64,000 bases of DNA, taken from positions 29,061 through 93,060 of the forward strand of contig JAEZCZ010000026.1 in NCBI GenBank assembly GCA_023433305.1. Direction: 5' to 3'. The position numbers and the translations under genes were made by a program. This document shows, piece after piece, positions 37,708-46,978 of the stretch. Origin of the DNA: Pseudomonadota bacterium. Lineage in GTDB: Bacteria; Pseudomonadota; Alphaproteobacteria; Sphingomonadales; Sphingomonadaceae. Positions within the stretch are counted from its first letter, which is position 1. Every line of letters starts with the position of its first letter. Under the pieces are notes generated by a model. That model ran no database searches. It saw only the letters and a list, made by a program, of their open reading frames with translations, and was not told the DNA's origin.

Positions 37708-38859
37708 ATGCGCTCGATATCGATCTTCGGGGCGACCGGCTCGATCGGGGCCTCGACTCTCGACCTCGTTCGCCGCGCTCGCGCCGATTGGCGCGTCGTG
37801 GCGCTGACCGCCAATTGCCAGGCCGTCGAGCTGGCCGCGCTGGCGCGTGAGTTCGGCGCCGAGCTGGCGGTCGTGGCCGACGAATCCTGCCTGCCCGCCT
37901 TGCGCGAGGCACTGGCGGGCAGCGGTGTCGAGGCGGCGGGCGGCGCCGCGGCGCTGATCGAAGCAGCGGCGCGCGGCGCGGACCTGACGGTGGCGGCGAT
38001 CGTCGGCTGCGCGGGCCTGGCACCGACCATGGCGGCCATCGAACAGGGCGGGGTGGTCGCGCTCGCCAACAAGGAGGCGCTCGTCTCCGCGGGCGACGTG
38101 ATGATGGCGGCGGTCGAGCGTTACGGAGCGACGCTGCTGCCGACCGACAGCGAGCACAACGCGATCTTCCAGTGCCTCCAGGCCGGGCGGATCGAGGACG
38201 TCCGCTCGATCACCCTCACCGCGAGCGGCGGTCCGTTCCGCGAATGGAGCCTCGAGCAATTGCGCGCGGCGAGCCCGGCGCAGGCACTCAAGCACCCGAA
38301 CTGGGACATGGGCGCCAAGATCACCGTCGACTCCGCGACGATGATGAACAAGGGGCTCGAGTACATCGAGGCGCACCGGCTCTTCCCCGTCGGTCTCGAG
38401 AAAATCCGCATCCTGGTGCATCCGCAAAGCGTCATCCACTCGATGGTCGAGTACCGCGACGGATCGACTCTGGCGCAGCTCGGGCCGTCGGACATGCGGG
38501 TGCCGATCGCCTCGTGCCTCGCCTGGCCCGCGCGGATGGACACGCCCTGCGCGCCGCTCGATCTGGCGAAGCTCGGCACGCTGAGCTTCTTTGCGCCCGA
38601 CGAAGAACGCTTTCCCGCCACCAAGCTGGCGCGCGAGGCGGCCGAGACGGGCGGCGCAGCACCCGCGGTGCTGAGCGCGGCGAACGAGGTGGCGGTGGCT
38701 GCCTTCCTCGGCGGTCAGATTGCATTCACGGATATTTCGGCATTGGTGGCGCAGACCTTGGGCCGCAACCTGCCACCCCCGCCTCGCAGTCTCGACGACG
38801 TCCTGGCCGTCGATGCACAGGCGCGGGCGCATGCCGCCGAAATGCTGGAGTTGGTGTGA
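37708..38859 (+). CDS. dxr: 1-deoxy-D-xylulose 5-phosphate reductoisomerase
   Basis: A 383-residue enzyme: NADPH site SIFGATGSIGASTLDLVRRA, the metal/substrate block ALANKEALVSAGDVMM, LLPTDSEHNAIFQCL, and the active-site flap region with NWDMGAKITVDSATMMNKGL. It commits DXP to the MEP isoprenoid pathway, feeding UppS and the polyprenyl synthase in this window. One base before rseP. Confidence 0.97.
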   Translation: MRSISIFGATGSIGASTLDLVRRARADWRVVALTANCQAVELAALAREFGAELAVVADESCLPALREALAGSGVEAAGGAAALIEAAARGADLTVAAIVGCAGLAPTMAAIEQGGVVALANKEALVSAGDVMMAAVERYGATLLPTDSEHNAIFQCLQAGRIEDVRSITLTASGGPFREWSLEQLRAASPAQALKHPNWDMGAKITVDSATMMNKGLEYIEAHRLFPVGLEKIRILVHPQSVIHSMVEYRDGSTLAQLGPSDMRVPIASCLAWPARMDTPCAPLDLAKLGTLSFFAPDEERFPATKLAREAAETGGAAPAVLSAANEVAVAAFLGGQIAFTDISALVAQTLGRNLPPPPRSLDDVLAVDAQARAHAAEMLELV

Positions 38860-38860
38860 C

Positions 38861-39976
38861 GTGATAGAGTCCGTTCCCTGGTGGATGTGGATTGTCGGCT
38901 TCCTGCTCGTGCTGGGGCCGCTGGTGACCGTCCACGAGCTCGGCCATTATCTGGTCGGACGCTGGTTCGGGGTGAAGGCGAACGCCTTCTCGGTCGGCTT
39001 CGGTAGCGAGCTGTGGGGCTACACCGACCGGCGCGGCACGCGCTGGAAGCTCTCTGCCATCCCGCTCGGCGGCTATGTCCAGTTCGCCGGCGACATGAAC
39101 CCTGCCAGCCAGCCTAGCGAGGACTGGCTGGCGCTACCCGAGCGGGAACGCGCGCAAACCTTCCAGGCCAAGCCGCTGTGGCAACGTGCGCTGATCGTGC
39201 TGGCGGGGCCGATGACCAACTTCCTGGTGGCGATCGCCGTGCTCGCCGCGTTCAACCTGGCCTACGGCAAGGCAGTGACCCCGCCGGTGGTCTCGGTGCT
39301 GGTCGAGGACGGAGCGGCGGCCGAGGCGGGTTTCCAGACCGGGGACCGGATCGTTGCGGTCGACGGCGCATCGGTCGAAACTTTCGAGGAAGTGGCGCGG
39401 ATCGTCTCGATCCGCCCGCAGGAGCGGCTGGTCTTCGCGCTCGAGCGCGATGGCACCGACGTGACGATCCCGGTCGTGACCGACGTGTTTGTCGAGCGTG
39501 ACCGGTTCGGCAACGAATACCGTATCGGGCGCCTCGGCGTCGGCTCCAACGAACGGGCGGTCGAGCCGGTCGGGCCGGCCGAGGCGGTGCTGCTCGGGGT
39601 CGAGCAAACCCGCGGAATCGTGGTGATGATGGTCACGGGAATCGAGCAGATCGTGACCGGTCGCCGGCCCCTCACCGAGCTCGGCGGGCCGATCAAGATC
39701 GCCAAGTTTTCCGGCGAGCAATTGAGCCTCGGATGGCGCGAATTCGTGTGGTTCGCGGCCATGGTCTCGATTAACTTGGCATTCATTAACCTGCTGCCAA
39801 TTCCGGCCCTCGACGGCGGGCACCTGGCTTTCTACGCAGCCGAAGCGGTGCGACGGAAGCCGCTGGGTCCCCGCAGTCAGGAATGGGCGTTCCGCACTGG
39901 CATGGCCTTCGTGCTCGCGCTGATGCTGTTCGTCACGATCAACGACGTCGCTTCGCTGTCATTGTTCGGCGGCTAG
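38861..39976 (+). CDS. rseP: Site-2 intramembrane metalloprotease RseP/MmpA
   Basis: A 371-residue S2P protease. The zinc motif HELGHYLVGRWFGVK is at about residues 24-38 in the first membrane segment, one PDZ domain at about 125-200 (GAAAEAGFQTGDRIVAVDGA), and the third-ligand region NLLPIPALDGGHL near 310. It cleaves anti-sigma factors or signal peptides within the membrane. The start is a GTG one base after dxr. Confidence 0.95.
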   Translation: MIESVPWWMWIVGFLLVLGPLVTVHELGHYLVGRWFGVKANAFSVGFGSELWGYTDRRGTRWKLSAIPLGGYVQFAGDMNPASQPSEDWLALPERERAQTFQAKPLWQRALIVLAGPMTNFLVAIAVLAAFNLAYGKAVTPPVVSVLVEDGAAAEAGFQTGDRIVAVDGASVETFEEVARIVSIRPQERLVFALERDGTDVTIPVVTDVFVERDRFGNEYRIGRLGVGSNERAVEPVGPAEAVLLGVEQTRGIVVMMVTGIEQIVTGRRPLTELGGPIKIAKFSGEQLSLGWREFVWFAAMVSINLAFINLLPIPALDGGHLAFYAAEAVRRKPLGPRSQEWAFRTGMAFVLALMLFVTINDVASLSLFGG

Positions 39977-39989
39977 GCTGGAGAGGGCG

Positions 39990-40009
39990 CCGCTCCGTTT
40001 TCGGAGCGG
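39990..40009. other. Perfect hairpin between rseP and bamA
   Basis: CCGCTCCG, four T, CGGAGCGG: a perfect eight-base stem with a TTTT loop, 13 bases after the rseP stop. No U-tract follows on the plus strand. Possible attenuator or processing site ahead of bamA. Confidence 0.55.
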
Positions 40010-40159
40010 GGAAAAGGATGGCACCGGCGGCGCATTTTCGGCTTGTTCGCTTGCTAGCGCGTCCTGCATCGGGCAAGGGCGCACATCGCCTCGGGACGGT
40101 TCTGAAAGCTTGATCGCACGGCGAGCGGGACACGACGTGTCGTATGAATGGACGGGTAC

Positions 40160-42919
40160 ATGAGCGGTAGGGCCAAGACGATAGCCACCACGCAATTCGC
40201 CGCAGCCCTCTTGGGTTGCACCATCCTCGCCGGAGTGCCCGGCGCAGCCTTCGCCCAGGACGATGCCGAGCCGGCGCCGGCGCAACCCGCGCCCGTCGCT
40301 GCCCCCGCTCCGGCACCTGCGGAGCAGGGCCAGGTCATCCGCTCGATCGCGGTGGCGGGCGCGCAGCGTCTCGAGCCCGCGACGATCGTCAGCTACATCC
40401 AGATGCGGCCCGGCCAGGTCTATACGCCGGCTCTCGCCGACCAGGCGCTCAAGGATCTCGCGGCCACCGAACTGTTCGCCGACTATTCCATCCAGAACAA
40501 CGACGGTAACGTCGTCATCACCGTGGTCGAGAACCCGGTGATCAACCGCGTCGTGCTGGAGGGCAACAAGCGCCTCAAGGACGACAAGATCCTCCCCGAG
40601 ATCAAGCTCGCAGCGCGGCAGATCTTCACCCGCTCGAAAGTTCGCGCCGACGTGGCCCGCATCATCGAGCTGTACAAGCGCCAGGGCCGCTTCGCCGCCA
40701 CGGTCGAGCCGCAGATGGTGCAGCTCGATCAGACCCGCGTCGACGTGCTCTTCGAGATGAACGAAGGCCCGAAGTCCAAGGTCCGCGCGATCAACATCAT
40801 CGGAAACGAGGTGTTCTCGGACAAGGAATTGCGCGGCGAGATGGTCACCCAAGTGGCGGGGCTGCTGAAGATATTCAGCTCGGCCACCAGCTATGACCCT
40901 GACCGGCTGGCCTACGACCAGCAGCAGCTTCGCGCGTTCTACCTCGAAAACGGGTACGCCGACTTCCGCGTCGTCTCGGCAGTCGCCGAGCTGACCCCGG
41001 ACAAGCGCGACTTCATCATCACCTACGTGGTTGAAGAGGGCGACCGCTACAAGTTCGGCGACGTGGAGGTCGAAAGCCAGCTTCGCGACTTCGATTCGAC
41101 GGTGATGACCAACGCACTGCCGATGAAGACGGGCGACTGGTACGACGCCAAGCTCGTCGAGGACACGATCGAGCGGCTCACCGAGACCGCCGGAACCTTC
41201 GGTTATGCCTTCGCGGATGTCCGGCCGAACTACAGCCCGGACCGCGAAAACAAGACGATGGGCATCAGGTTCGTCATCAACGAGGCGCCGCGGGTCTATG
41301 TCGAGCGCGTCGACGTCAACGGCAACACGCTGACCCAGGACAAGGTCGTCCGCCGCGAGTTCCGCCTCGCCGAAGGCGACGCGTTCAACTCGCTGCAGGT
41401 CAAGCGCTCGACCGCGCGCATCAACTCGCTGGGTTACTTCCAGGAAAACTTCGAGATCGAGCAGGTCGACGGCAGCGCGCCCGATCGCATCGTGCTCGAA
41501 GCCAACGTGCAGGAGCAGGCGACCGGCGAGCTGTCGCTATCGGCTGGCTTCTCGAGCCTCGAGAGCTTCATCTTCCAGGGCTCGATCCGCCAGCGCAACT
41601 TCCGCGGGCGTGGCCAGACAGTCGGCCTCGGGCTCAACTATTCGCGCTACTCGAAGTCGGCCAACGTCAGCTTCACCGAGCCCTATGTGTTCGACAAGAA
41701 CATCTCGGCGGGCGTCGATATCTATCGGCGCGACTACAACAACGACTACTACGACCAAGGCCTCGCGACCTACGAGTCGGCCACGACCGGCGCCTCGTTG
41801 CGGGTCGGCGTGCCGCTGACCGAGTATCTTTCGGCGCTTGGGCGTTACACGTTCAACCACGAGAACATCACGATCGACGAGCGGCAGTTTTTCGGCGATT
41901 TCGACGGCGACGGCGTGCGCGAGTGCGAGCCGCTGCTGGCCGGGCGCTATCTGTGCGACGCGATCGGCAAGCGCACGACCTCGCTGCTCGGCGTCTCGCT
42001 CATCCACAACTCGCTGGACAGCCGCGTGCGCCCGACGCGCGGCGAAACGGCCACCGCCAACCTCGATTTTGCCGGGCTGGGCGGATCGTCGCGGTATCTG
42101 CGTTTCACCGGCAATGCCGCCAAGTACTGGTCGCTCGGCCCCGGCTGGATCTTCTCGCTCAGCGCCGAAACGGGCTACATCAAGGGTCTGAAGGACCGCG
42201 GGCCGGGCCTCGACGACGTCCAGCTTACCGACCGCTTCTTCCTCGGCGAACCCGAGATGCGCGGTTTCGACATCCGCGGCGTCGGCCCGCGCGTGGTGCG
42301 CCGGTTCTACACCGTCGACGAGGACGGCACGGCATCGCTTCTGCCCATCCACGACAAGGGCAATCAGGACGACGCGCTCGGAGGCACGGCGTATTATCTG
42401 GGTAGGGCCGAGCTCGAAATCCCGCTCGGTTCAGGCGCGCGCGAGCTTGGGCTGCGTCCCTCGATCTTCCTGGATGTCGGCTCGGTGTTCGGGATCGAGC
42501 GGCCGCAGTTGACGCAGAGCCCCTACCCGGACGGTATCTTCATCCCGACGCGCGACGAAGAGGGCAATGCGCTCTATACGCAGGTGAACGTGGCGACCCT
42601 GGTCACTCCGTCTGGAGGCGGCACGCCCGTTTGTACACCTGGCACGGCGCAGGGCGACGTCACCATCGTGACAACTCCGACCAACCCCAATCCGCCGTCG
42701 TGCCTTGCCAGCAACAACAACACCGCGATCGGCAGCTCGCTTCCCCCGTTCGTCGAAGAGTTCTACGGGAACACCGCCAAGCCGCGCGTGTCGATCGGCA
42801 TCGGGGTCAACTGGAACTCGCCGTTCGGGCCGTTCCGCATCAACTTCGCTTATCCGCTTCTCAAGGAGAAGGGCGACGATACCAAGCGCTTCTCCTTCAA
42901 CGTAGGAACCTCGTTCTAA
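40160..42919 (+). CDS. bamA: Outer membrane protein assembly factor BamA
   Basis: About 919 residues: signal peptide to about residue 34 (VPGAAFAQD), a Pro/Ala linker, five POTRA domains (about 60-430; RSIAVAGAQRLEPATIVSYI opens the first) and a C-terminal Omp85 barrel ending in NVGTSF with terminal Phe. The VRGF-like block reads EMRGFDIRGVGPR. It folds barrel proteins into the outer membrane. Two oddities are loops with Cys pairs: Cys589/Cys599 and Cys825/Cys848 in a Thr/Pro/Gly-rich insert. I start at 40160; ATG 40148 is possible. It overlaps skp by one base. Confidence 0.96.
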   Translation: MSGRAKTIATTQFAAALLGCTILAGVPGAAFAQDDAEPAPAQPAPVAAPAPAPAEQGQVIRSIAVAGAQRLEPATIVSYIQMRPGQVYTPALADQALKDLAATELFADYSIQNNDGNVVITVVENPVINRVVLEGNKRLKDDKILPEIKLAARQIFTRSKVRADVARIIELYKRQGRFAATVEPQMVQLDQTRVDVLFEMNEGPKSKVRAINIIGNEVFSDKELRGEMVTQVAGLLKIFSSATSYDPDRLAYDQQQLRAFYLENGYADFRVVSAVAELTPDKRDFIITYVVEEGDRYKFGDVEVESQLRDFDSTVMTNALPMKTGDWYDAKLVEDTIERLTETAGTFGYAFADVRPNYSPDRENKTMGIRFVINEAPRVYVERVDVNGNTLTQDKVVRREFRLAEGDAFNSLQVKRSTARINSLGYFQENFEIEQVDGSAPDRIVLEANVQEQATGELSLSAGFSSLESFIFQGSIRQRNFRGRGQTVGLGLNYSRYSKSANVSFTEPYVFDKNISAGVDIYRRDYNNDYYDQGLATYESATTGASLRVGVPLTEYLSALGRYTFNHENITIDERQFFGDFDGDGVRECEPLLAGRYLCDAIGKRTTSLLGVSLIHNSLDSRVRPTRGETATANLDFAGLGGSSRYLRFTGNAAKYWSLGPGWIFSLSAETGYIKGLKDRGPGLDDVQLTDRFFLGEPEMRGFDIRGVGPRVVRRFYTVDEDGTASLLPIHDKGNQDDALGGTAYYLGRAELEIPLGSGARELGLRPSIFLDVGSVFGIERPQLTQSPYPDGIFIPTRDEEGNALYTQVNVATLVTPSGGGTPVCTPGTAQGDVTIVTTPTNPNPPSCLASNNNTAIGSSLPPFVEEFYGNTAKPRVSIGIGVNWNSPFGPFRINFAYPLLKEKGDDTKRFSFNVGTSF

Positions 42920-43596
42920 TGAAAGCTCGCATTCTCGGCGCCACCATGCTGGCGCTTTCCGCCCTTGTCGCCGCCCCCGCCGCTGCCCAGGTCAACGGCG
43001 TCGCGGTGACCGACCCGGCCGTCGCCATTGCCGGCGCGCAGGCGCTGCAGGCCGCCTACAACCAGATCGGCACCACCTTCCAGGCGCAGCGCACTCAGCT
43101 CGAGCAGCTTCAGCAGCAGCGCGCGACGGCGATCCGCCAATTCGACACGAACGGCGACGGCCAGCTCAGCCAGGAAGAGCAGACCGCGGCGCAGGCCAAC
43201 ACTTCGGTGATCCAGCAGGTCCAGGGCCTCGACCAGCAAATCAACACGATCCAGCAGCCGATCACGTTGGCGCGTGTCTATGTGATCGAGCAACTGGCGC
43301 AGCAGCTGTCTCCGGCGGTCCAGGCCGTGGTCCAGGCGAACAACATCCAGCTCATCCTGAACCCGGCCTCGACGCTGTACGTCGCCGAGGCGGCGGATGT
43401 GACCGATGACATCGTGGCCCAGCTCAACAGGCTTGCCCCGACCGTTTCGACGGCCGCGCCGCAGGGGTGGCAGCCGCAGCAGCAGTCGGTCCAGCTGTTC
43501 CAGCAGGTGCAGGAAATTCTGGTGGTGGCCGCGCAGCAGCAGGCCGCTCAGCAACAGCAGGCGCAGCAGCCGGCTACGCCGGTCCAGGGCCGCTAG
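42919..43596 (+). CDS. Skp/OmpH-like periplasmic chaperone with EF-hand loop
   Basis: A 225-residue exported protein. A signal peptide ends near residue 23 (AAPAAAQV). The middle is helical and Gln-rich, as in Skp/OmpH tentacles ([20 protein letters not shown]), followed by [20 protein letters not shown], the OmpH-like C-terminal core. Unusually, residues 76-87 read [12 protein letters not shown], a complete canonical EF-hand calcium loop. The Gln-rich tail is long. Position after bamA agrees with Skp. Typical Skp is about 160 residues, so this is larger. Confidence 0.88.
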   Translation: MKARILGATMLALSALVAAPAAAQVNGVAVTDPAVAIAGAQALQAAYNQIGTTFQAQRTQLEQLQQQRATAIRQFDTNGDGQLSQEEQTAAQANTSVIQQVQGLDQQINTIQQPITLARVYVIEQLAQQLSPAVQAVVQANNIQLILNPASTLYVAEAADVTDDIVAQLNRLAPTVSTAAPQGWQPQQQSVQLFQQVQEILVVAAQQQAAQQQQAQQPATPVQGR

Positions 43597-43616
43597 ATCC
43601 AGGCCGGGGCAGGGTC

Positions 43617-44087
43617 ATGAGCGAAACCGCGTCCGCGCGCACCTACGATATCGCGCAGATTCTCAAGGCCCTGCCGCACCGCTACCCGCTTCTCCTCGTC
43701 GACAAGGTCGTCGACCTGCAAGTTAACGAGGAAATTCACGCCCTCAAGGCCGTAAGCTTCAACGAACAGTACTTCCAGGGGCACTTTCCCGGTCGACCGA
43801 TCATGCCCGGAGTCTTGCAGATCGAGGCGTTGGCTCAGGCGGCCGGCATCCTCGCGGTCGAGACGCTCGAGCTCGCTGGCAGCGGCAAGCTGGTCTATTT
43901 CATGGCGATCGAAGAAGCCAAGTTTCGGGCGCCGGTCGAGCCGGGTTGCCTGCTTGAGCTTCACGCCGGGTTCGTCCAGAAGCGCGCGCGTGTGTGCAAA
44001 TTCTGGGGCAAGGCCAGCGTCGAAGGGAAGGTGACCTGCGAGGTGCAGTTCACCGCTATGATCGCCGACGCGCCCGCGGCGGGCTAG
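43617..44087 (+). CDS. fabZ: 3-hydroxyacyl-ACP dehydratase FabZ
   Basis: A 156-residue hot-dog enzyme: [20 protein letters not shown] with catalytic His, [20 protein letters not shown] with catalytic Glu nearby, and [16 protein letters not shown]. It dehydrates 3-hydroxyacyl-ACP in fatty-acid synthesis. In LPS makers lpxD stands between skp and fabZ and lpxA after fabZ; neither is here. GGCAGGG precedes the ATG. Confidence 0.97.
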   Translation: MSETASARTYDIAQILKALPHRYPLLLVDKVVDLQVNEEIHALKAVSFNEQYFQGHFPGRPIMPGVLQIEALAQAAGILAVETLELAGSGKLVYFMAIEEAKFRAPVEPGCLLELHAGFVQKRARVCKFWGKASVEGKVTCEVQFTAMIADAPAAG

Positions 44088-44192
44088 GGCGCCGAACTGC
44101 CTTGTAATTCGCGGCGCTCCCATCTATGGGCCCGCCTTTCCCGACATTGCCCGGCCGGTCGGAACCGGCCTCATGCACGAAGGACTTACGCC

Positions 44193-44420
44193 ATGAAGGC
44201 CGATACCCATCCCGATTACCACATGATCAAGGTGCAGATGCCCGACGGCACCGTGTTCGAGACGCGCTCCACCTGGGGCAGCGAAGGCGACACGCTGGCG
44301 CTGGACATCGATCCGACCAGCCACCCCGCCTGGACCGGCGGCACGCGTCAGGTCGACCAGGGCGGCCGCGTGGCTCAGTTCAACAAGCGCTTCGGTGGGC
44401 TGTCGCTCAAGAAGAAGTAA
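44193..44420 (+). CDS. rpmE: 50S ribosomal protein L31
   Basis: A 75-residue L31: [47 protein letters not shown] and [13 protein letters not shown]. It has no cysteine, so it is a zinc-free form; a zinc-binding L31 would have CxxC. It is followed by a strong terminator. Confidence 0.96.
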   Translation: MKADTHPDYHMIKVQMPDGTVFETRSTWGSEGDTLALDIDPTSHPAWTGGTRQVDQGGRVAQFNKRFGGLSLKKK

Positions 44421-44442
44421 GCCGACGTTCCAAGAAATCACC

Positions 44443-44474
44443 AAGAGGGCGGCACCTCGGGCCGCCCTCTTTCG
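44443..44474 (+). terminator. Rho-independent terminator after rpmE
   Basis: AAGAGGGCGGC and GCCGCCCTCTT make a perfect 11-base stem with a seven-base loop, then TTTCG. It begins 22 bases after the rpmE stop. Confidence 0.85.
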
Positions 44475-44486
44475 ATTCTGTCCGAC

Positions 44487-44891
44487 CTAATCCGCGTTCG
44501 GTTCGAAGCGGAGGCTTCCCGCTACCCGCATAGTTCCGGTGTCGCGGGCGTGATGGATGCCGTCGAAAACCGGCACCTGCGGGAAATCGTGGTAGGGATT
44601 GAGGCCGAGGCAGGCGACGTTGACGCCGAAAGTATTCGGGTCCGATCGGCGCTGGTGAAACGTGTAAGAGCCGCAGCGCGAGCAGAAGTAGTGCTTCGCC
44701 ACCTTCTTGAACTGATAGCAGGTCAGGAGGTCCTCACCCTCGAGGATCGTCAGCCCGTCGAGAGGCGTTCCCACGGTGACCGCGCCACGCATCGCGCAGA
44801 TCGAGCAGTCGCAGCGTGCGCCGCGCGGCGGATCCGCCACGTCGGCCGTGAACCTCACCGTGCCGCAATGGCAGGATCCTTCTCTTACCAT
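44487..44891 (-). CDS. GFA-family (glutathione-dependent formaldehyde-activating-like) protein
   Basis: A 134-residue zinc protein of the GFA/CENP-V family: GSCHCGTVRF near residue 5, ARCDCSICAMRGAV near 27, and HYFCSRCGSYTFHQRRSDP near 66, giving the Cys sets that bind two zinc ions. True S-(hydroxymethyl)glutathione synthase activity is established for few members. It overlaps the preceding hydroxylase gene by seven bases on the same strand, so they are cotranscribed. I start at the ATG before VREGSCHCG. Confidence 0.9.
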   Translation of the reverse strand: MVREGSCHCGTVRFTADVADPPRGARCDCSICAMRGAVTVGTPLDGLTILEGEDLLTCYQFKKVAKHYFCSRCGSYTFHQRRSDPNTFGVNVACLGLNPYHDFPQVPVFDGIHHARDTGTMRVAGSLRFEPNAD

Positions 44892-45520
44892 CCCCAGGGC
44901 CTTTCGCGGTACCATTTGGTGATCACATACTTCACGCCCTTGCGCACCTTCATCCCATGATGGAGCGTGGCGGCGTTGAGCGTGCCGTCAGGGCGGTGAT
45001 TATTCCAGCAAACCAGCTTCCCGGTTTCGGGTCGAAACAGCTTGTCGACGACCTTGAAACGCGTCGCGCCGCCTGCCTCCACCGTGTTGAGATAGATCAT
45101 AAATGTCCAGGTTCGTTGCCCCGCGATCGAGCAATACTTGGCGAAGTCCTTCCCGCCAGGCTCGAAGTAGTCGGTATGGGCCTTGAATTCCTGACCGACC
45201 TCGTAACGCTGGCCCTGCACCGGTTCGCCATAAGCCAGATCAATTCCGTTAAGCTCGAAGAGGAGAGCCTCCAGCTCTCTAACCGACGGTTCCTCGCCAA
45301 CGAGATCGCATGTCTCGCTGGTGCGGAAATGTTCGTCTCCGTTGGGATCGGCGATGGTCGACGGGCGGCGATCCTGGTCGATCAGGCCGATCAAGCGGGT
45401 GCACAATTCGGCGGTCAGAAACTGCGGCCGGTCGAACAATTCGATCCGCGATGATGGCACGCGGCGTACGCCGGGATAGGCCAGCAGGCGTTCCGCGGAG
45501 GCTTCACCCGGAGTCGTCAT
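44885..45520 (-). CDS. 2OG-Fe(II) prolyl 4-hydroxylase-like protein
   Basis: A 211-residue oxygenase. The iron triad can be read: His and Asp in EFKAHTDYFEP (about 115-125) and the distal His in NAATLHHGMKVRKGVKYVIT (about 180-200), with Lys nearby for 2-oxoglutarate. SIAGQRTWTFMIYLNTVEAG lies between. It resembles the P4H alpha-subunit domain. Substrate unknown. It leads the two-gene unit with the GFA protein. Confidence 0.9.
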   Translation of the reverse strand: MTTPGEASAERLLAYPGVRRVPSSRIELFDRPQFLTAELCTRLIGLIDQDRRPSTIADPNGDEHFRTSETCDLVGEEPSVRELEALLFELNGIDLAYGEPVQGQRYEVGQEFKAHTDYFEPGGKDFAKYCSIAGQRTWTFMIYLNTVEAGGATRFKVVDKLFRPETGKLVCWNNHRPDGTLNAATLHHGMKVRKGVKYVITKWYRERPWGW

Positions 45521-45641
45521 CGCTCACTGGTTTAGACCGCCTGCGCGCCGTAATAAAGTTGCGTGGGTCTTTCCGCGGCGCACATTTTGCTTTGCTCGCG
45601 AAGCGGGTTGTGCAACAGGCTCGCGGCCGCGCCGATCCGGC

Positions 45642-45669
45642 TTGACCGAAGTGCGCGGAGGCCTACCTA
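45642..45669 (+). promoter_or_regulatory. Candidate tRNA-His promoter
   Basis: TTGACC and TACCTA are 16 bases apart, with the tRNA 5' end 22 bases after the -10 box. The -10 is weak; the -35 and position are good. The rest of 45521-45691 shows no gene. Confidence 0.4.
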
Positions 45670-45691
45670 GCCCGCTCGCGGCATAGGCTGT

Positions 45692-45769
45692 GGCGAATGT
45701 AGCTCAGTTGGTTAGAGCGCCGGTTTGTGGTACCGGAGGTCGCGGGTTCAACCCCCGTCATTCGCCCCA
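45692..45769 (+). tRNA. tRNA-His (anticodon GTG)
   Basis: A 78-nt tRNA including the histidine-specific G at -1 opposite C73: acceptor GCGAATG with CATTCGC, anticodon loop TTTGTGG-type (GTG), T arm GGGTTCAACCCCC and encoded CCA. Confidence 0.95.
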
Positions 45770-45817
45770 TTCCCCCTTCAGAAGCGCCGCATTCGGACAA
45801 CCGAGCAAGGACGCGCG

Positions 45818-46882
45818 ATGGCGGCATTCTGGACCGAAGCGGACTTCGACGGGCACGAACTGGTGCAATTCGTGCACGATCGCGCCTCCGGCCTCAATGC
45901 AATCATCGCGCTTCATTCGACCCACCTTGGGCCGGCCGCCGGCGGCACCCGATTCTGGCACTATGCCGACCCGGCTGGCGCCATGCGCGACGCGCTGCGC
46001 CTCAGCCGGGGGATGAGCTACAAGAACGCGATGGCGGGGCTGCCCATGGGCGGCGGCAAGGCCGTCGTCCTGCTCGACAGCGAACGCACGCGGACGGCCG
46101 AGATGCTCGACGCCTTCGGCGATGCCGTCGAGGCTCTCGGCGGCCGCTACGTGACGGCGGAGGACGTCGGCGCAAGCGAGGCAGACATGGTCGCGATTGC
46201 GCACCGCACCGCGCATGTCTGCGGCCTCCCTGCCGGCGAGGGTGAACTGGGAGGCGATCCTGGACCATTCACCGCGATGGGAATCTTCCTCGGCATCAAG
46301 GCTGCGGTCTCGCACAAGCTGGGGCGCAACAGCCTGGCCGGTGTACGGGTGGCGCTGCAGGGCTGCGGCAGCGTTGGCAGCGGCGTGGCGCGGTTGCTGG
46401 CCAAGGAGGGAGCAGTACTCACCGTCGCCGACATGGATGCGGCGCGTGCCAAGGCACTGGCCGCGGAATTAGGCTGCGTGGCGGAGGAGGCGGGCTCGAT
46501 CATGGCCACGCCTTGCGAGGTGTTCAGCCCGAATGCGCTCGGAGCGATCCTCGACGAAACGGGCATTGCGCGGCTCGATTGCTCGATCGTCGCCGGCGCC
46601 GCGAACAACCAGCTCGCGCGGCCAGAACATGGCGCCCTGCTGGTCGAGCGAGGAATCCTCTACGCCCCCGATTACGTGATCAACGCAGGCGGCATTATCA
46701 ACGTTAGCCTCGAGTACCTTTGCCGCCGGGAAGGTGGACCGTGCGATGTGGCGGAAGTCACCCGCCGCATCGGCCAGATTCCGGAGCGTCTGGAGGCGAT
46801 CTGGCTGCAAAGCGATGCCTCGGGCGAACCGCCCGACGCGGTCGCCGACCGCATGGCGCAGGCGCTCATCGGGCGGGGGTGA
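45818..46882 (+). CDS. Leu/Phe/Val-type amino acid dehydrogenase
   Basis: A 354-residue enzyme. The substrate domain has LGPAAGGTRFWHYAD, GMSYKNAMAGLPMGGGKAVV with two Lys including the catalytic one, and a conserved ADMVAIAHRT. The NAD domain has ALQGCGSVGSGVARLLAK (about 180-198), EVFSPNALGAIL and CSIVAGAANNQLARPEHGAL. It deaminates branched or aromatic amino acids with NAD; Leu dehydrogenase group is closest. A tRNA-His lies just upstream; the ribosome site GCAAGGAC is moderate. Confidence 0.93.
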   Translation: MAAFWTEADFDGHELVQFVHDRASGLNAIIALHSTHLGPAAGGTRFWHYADPAGAMRDALRLSRGMSYKNAMAGLPMGGGKAVVLLDSERTRTAEMLDAFGDAVEALGGRYVTAEDVGASEADMVAIAHRTAHVCGLPAGEGELGGDPGPFTAMGIFLGIKAAVSHKLGRNSLAGVRVALQGCGSVGSGVARLLAKEGAVLTVADMDAARAKALAAELGCVAEEAGSIMATPCEVFSPNALGAILDETGIARLDCSIVAGAANNQLARPEHGALLVERGILYAPDYVINAGGIINVSLEYLCRREGGPCDVAEVTRRIGQIPERLEAIWLQSDASGEPPDAVADRMAQALIGRG

Positions 46883-46978
46883 ACCGCTATTCGTTGACAA
46901 TGTCCGAAATTGCCAGCTCGCCCCTTGCCCGGGGGGGCGCTACCTGTCAAAGCGGCTCAACAAGAGCCTTCCGGACCC

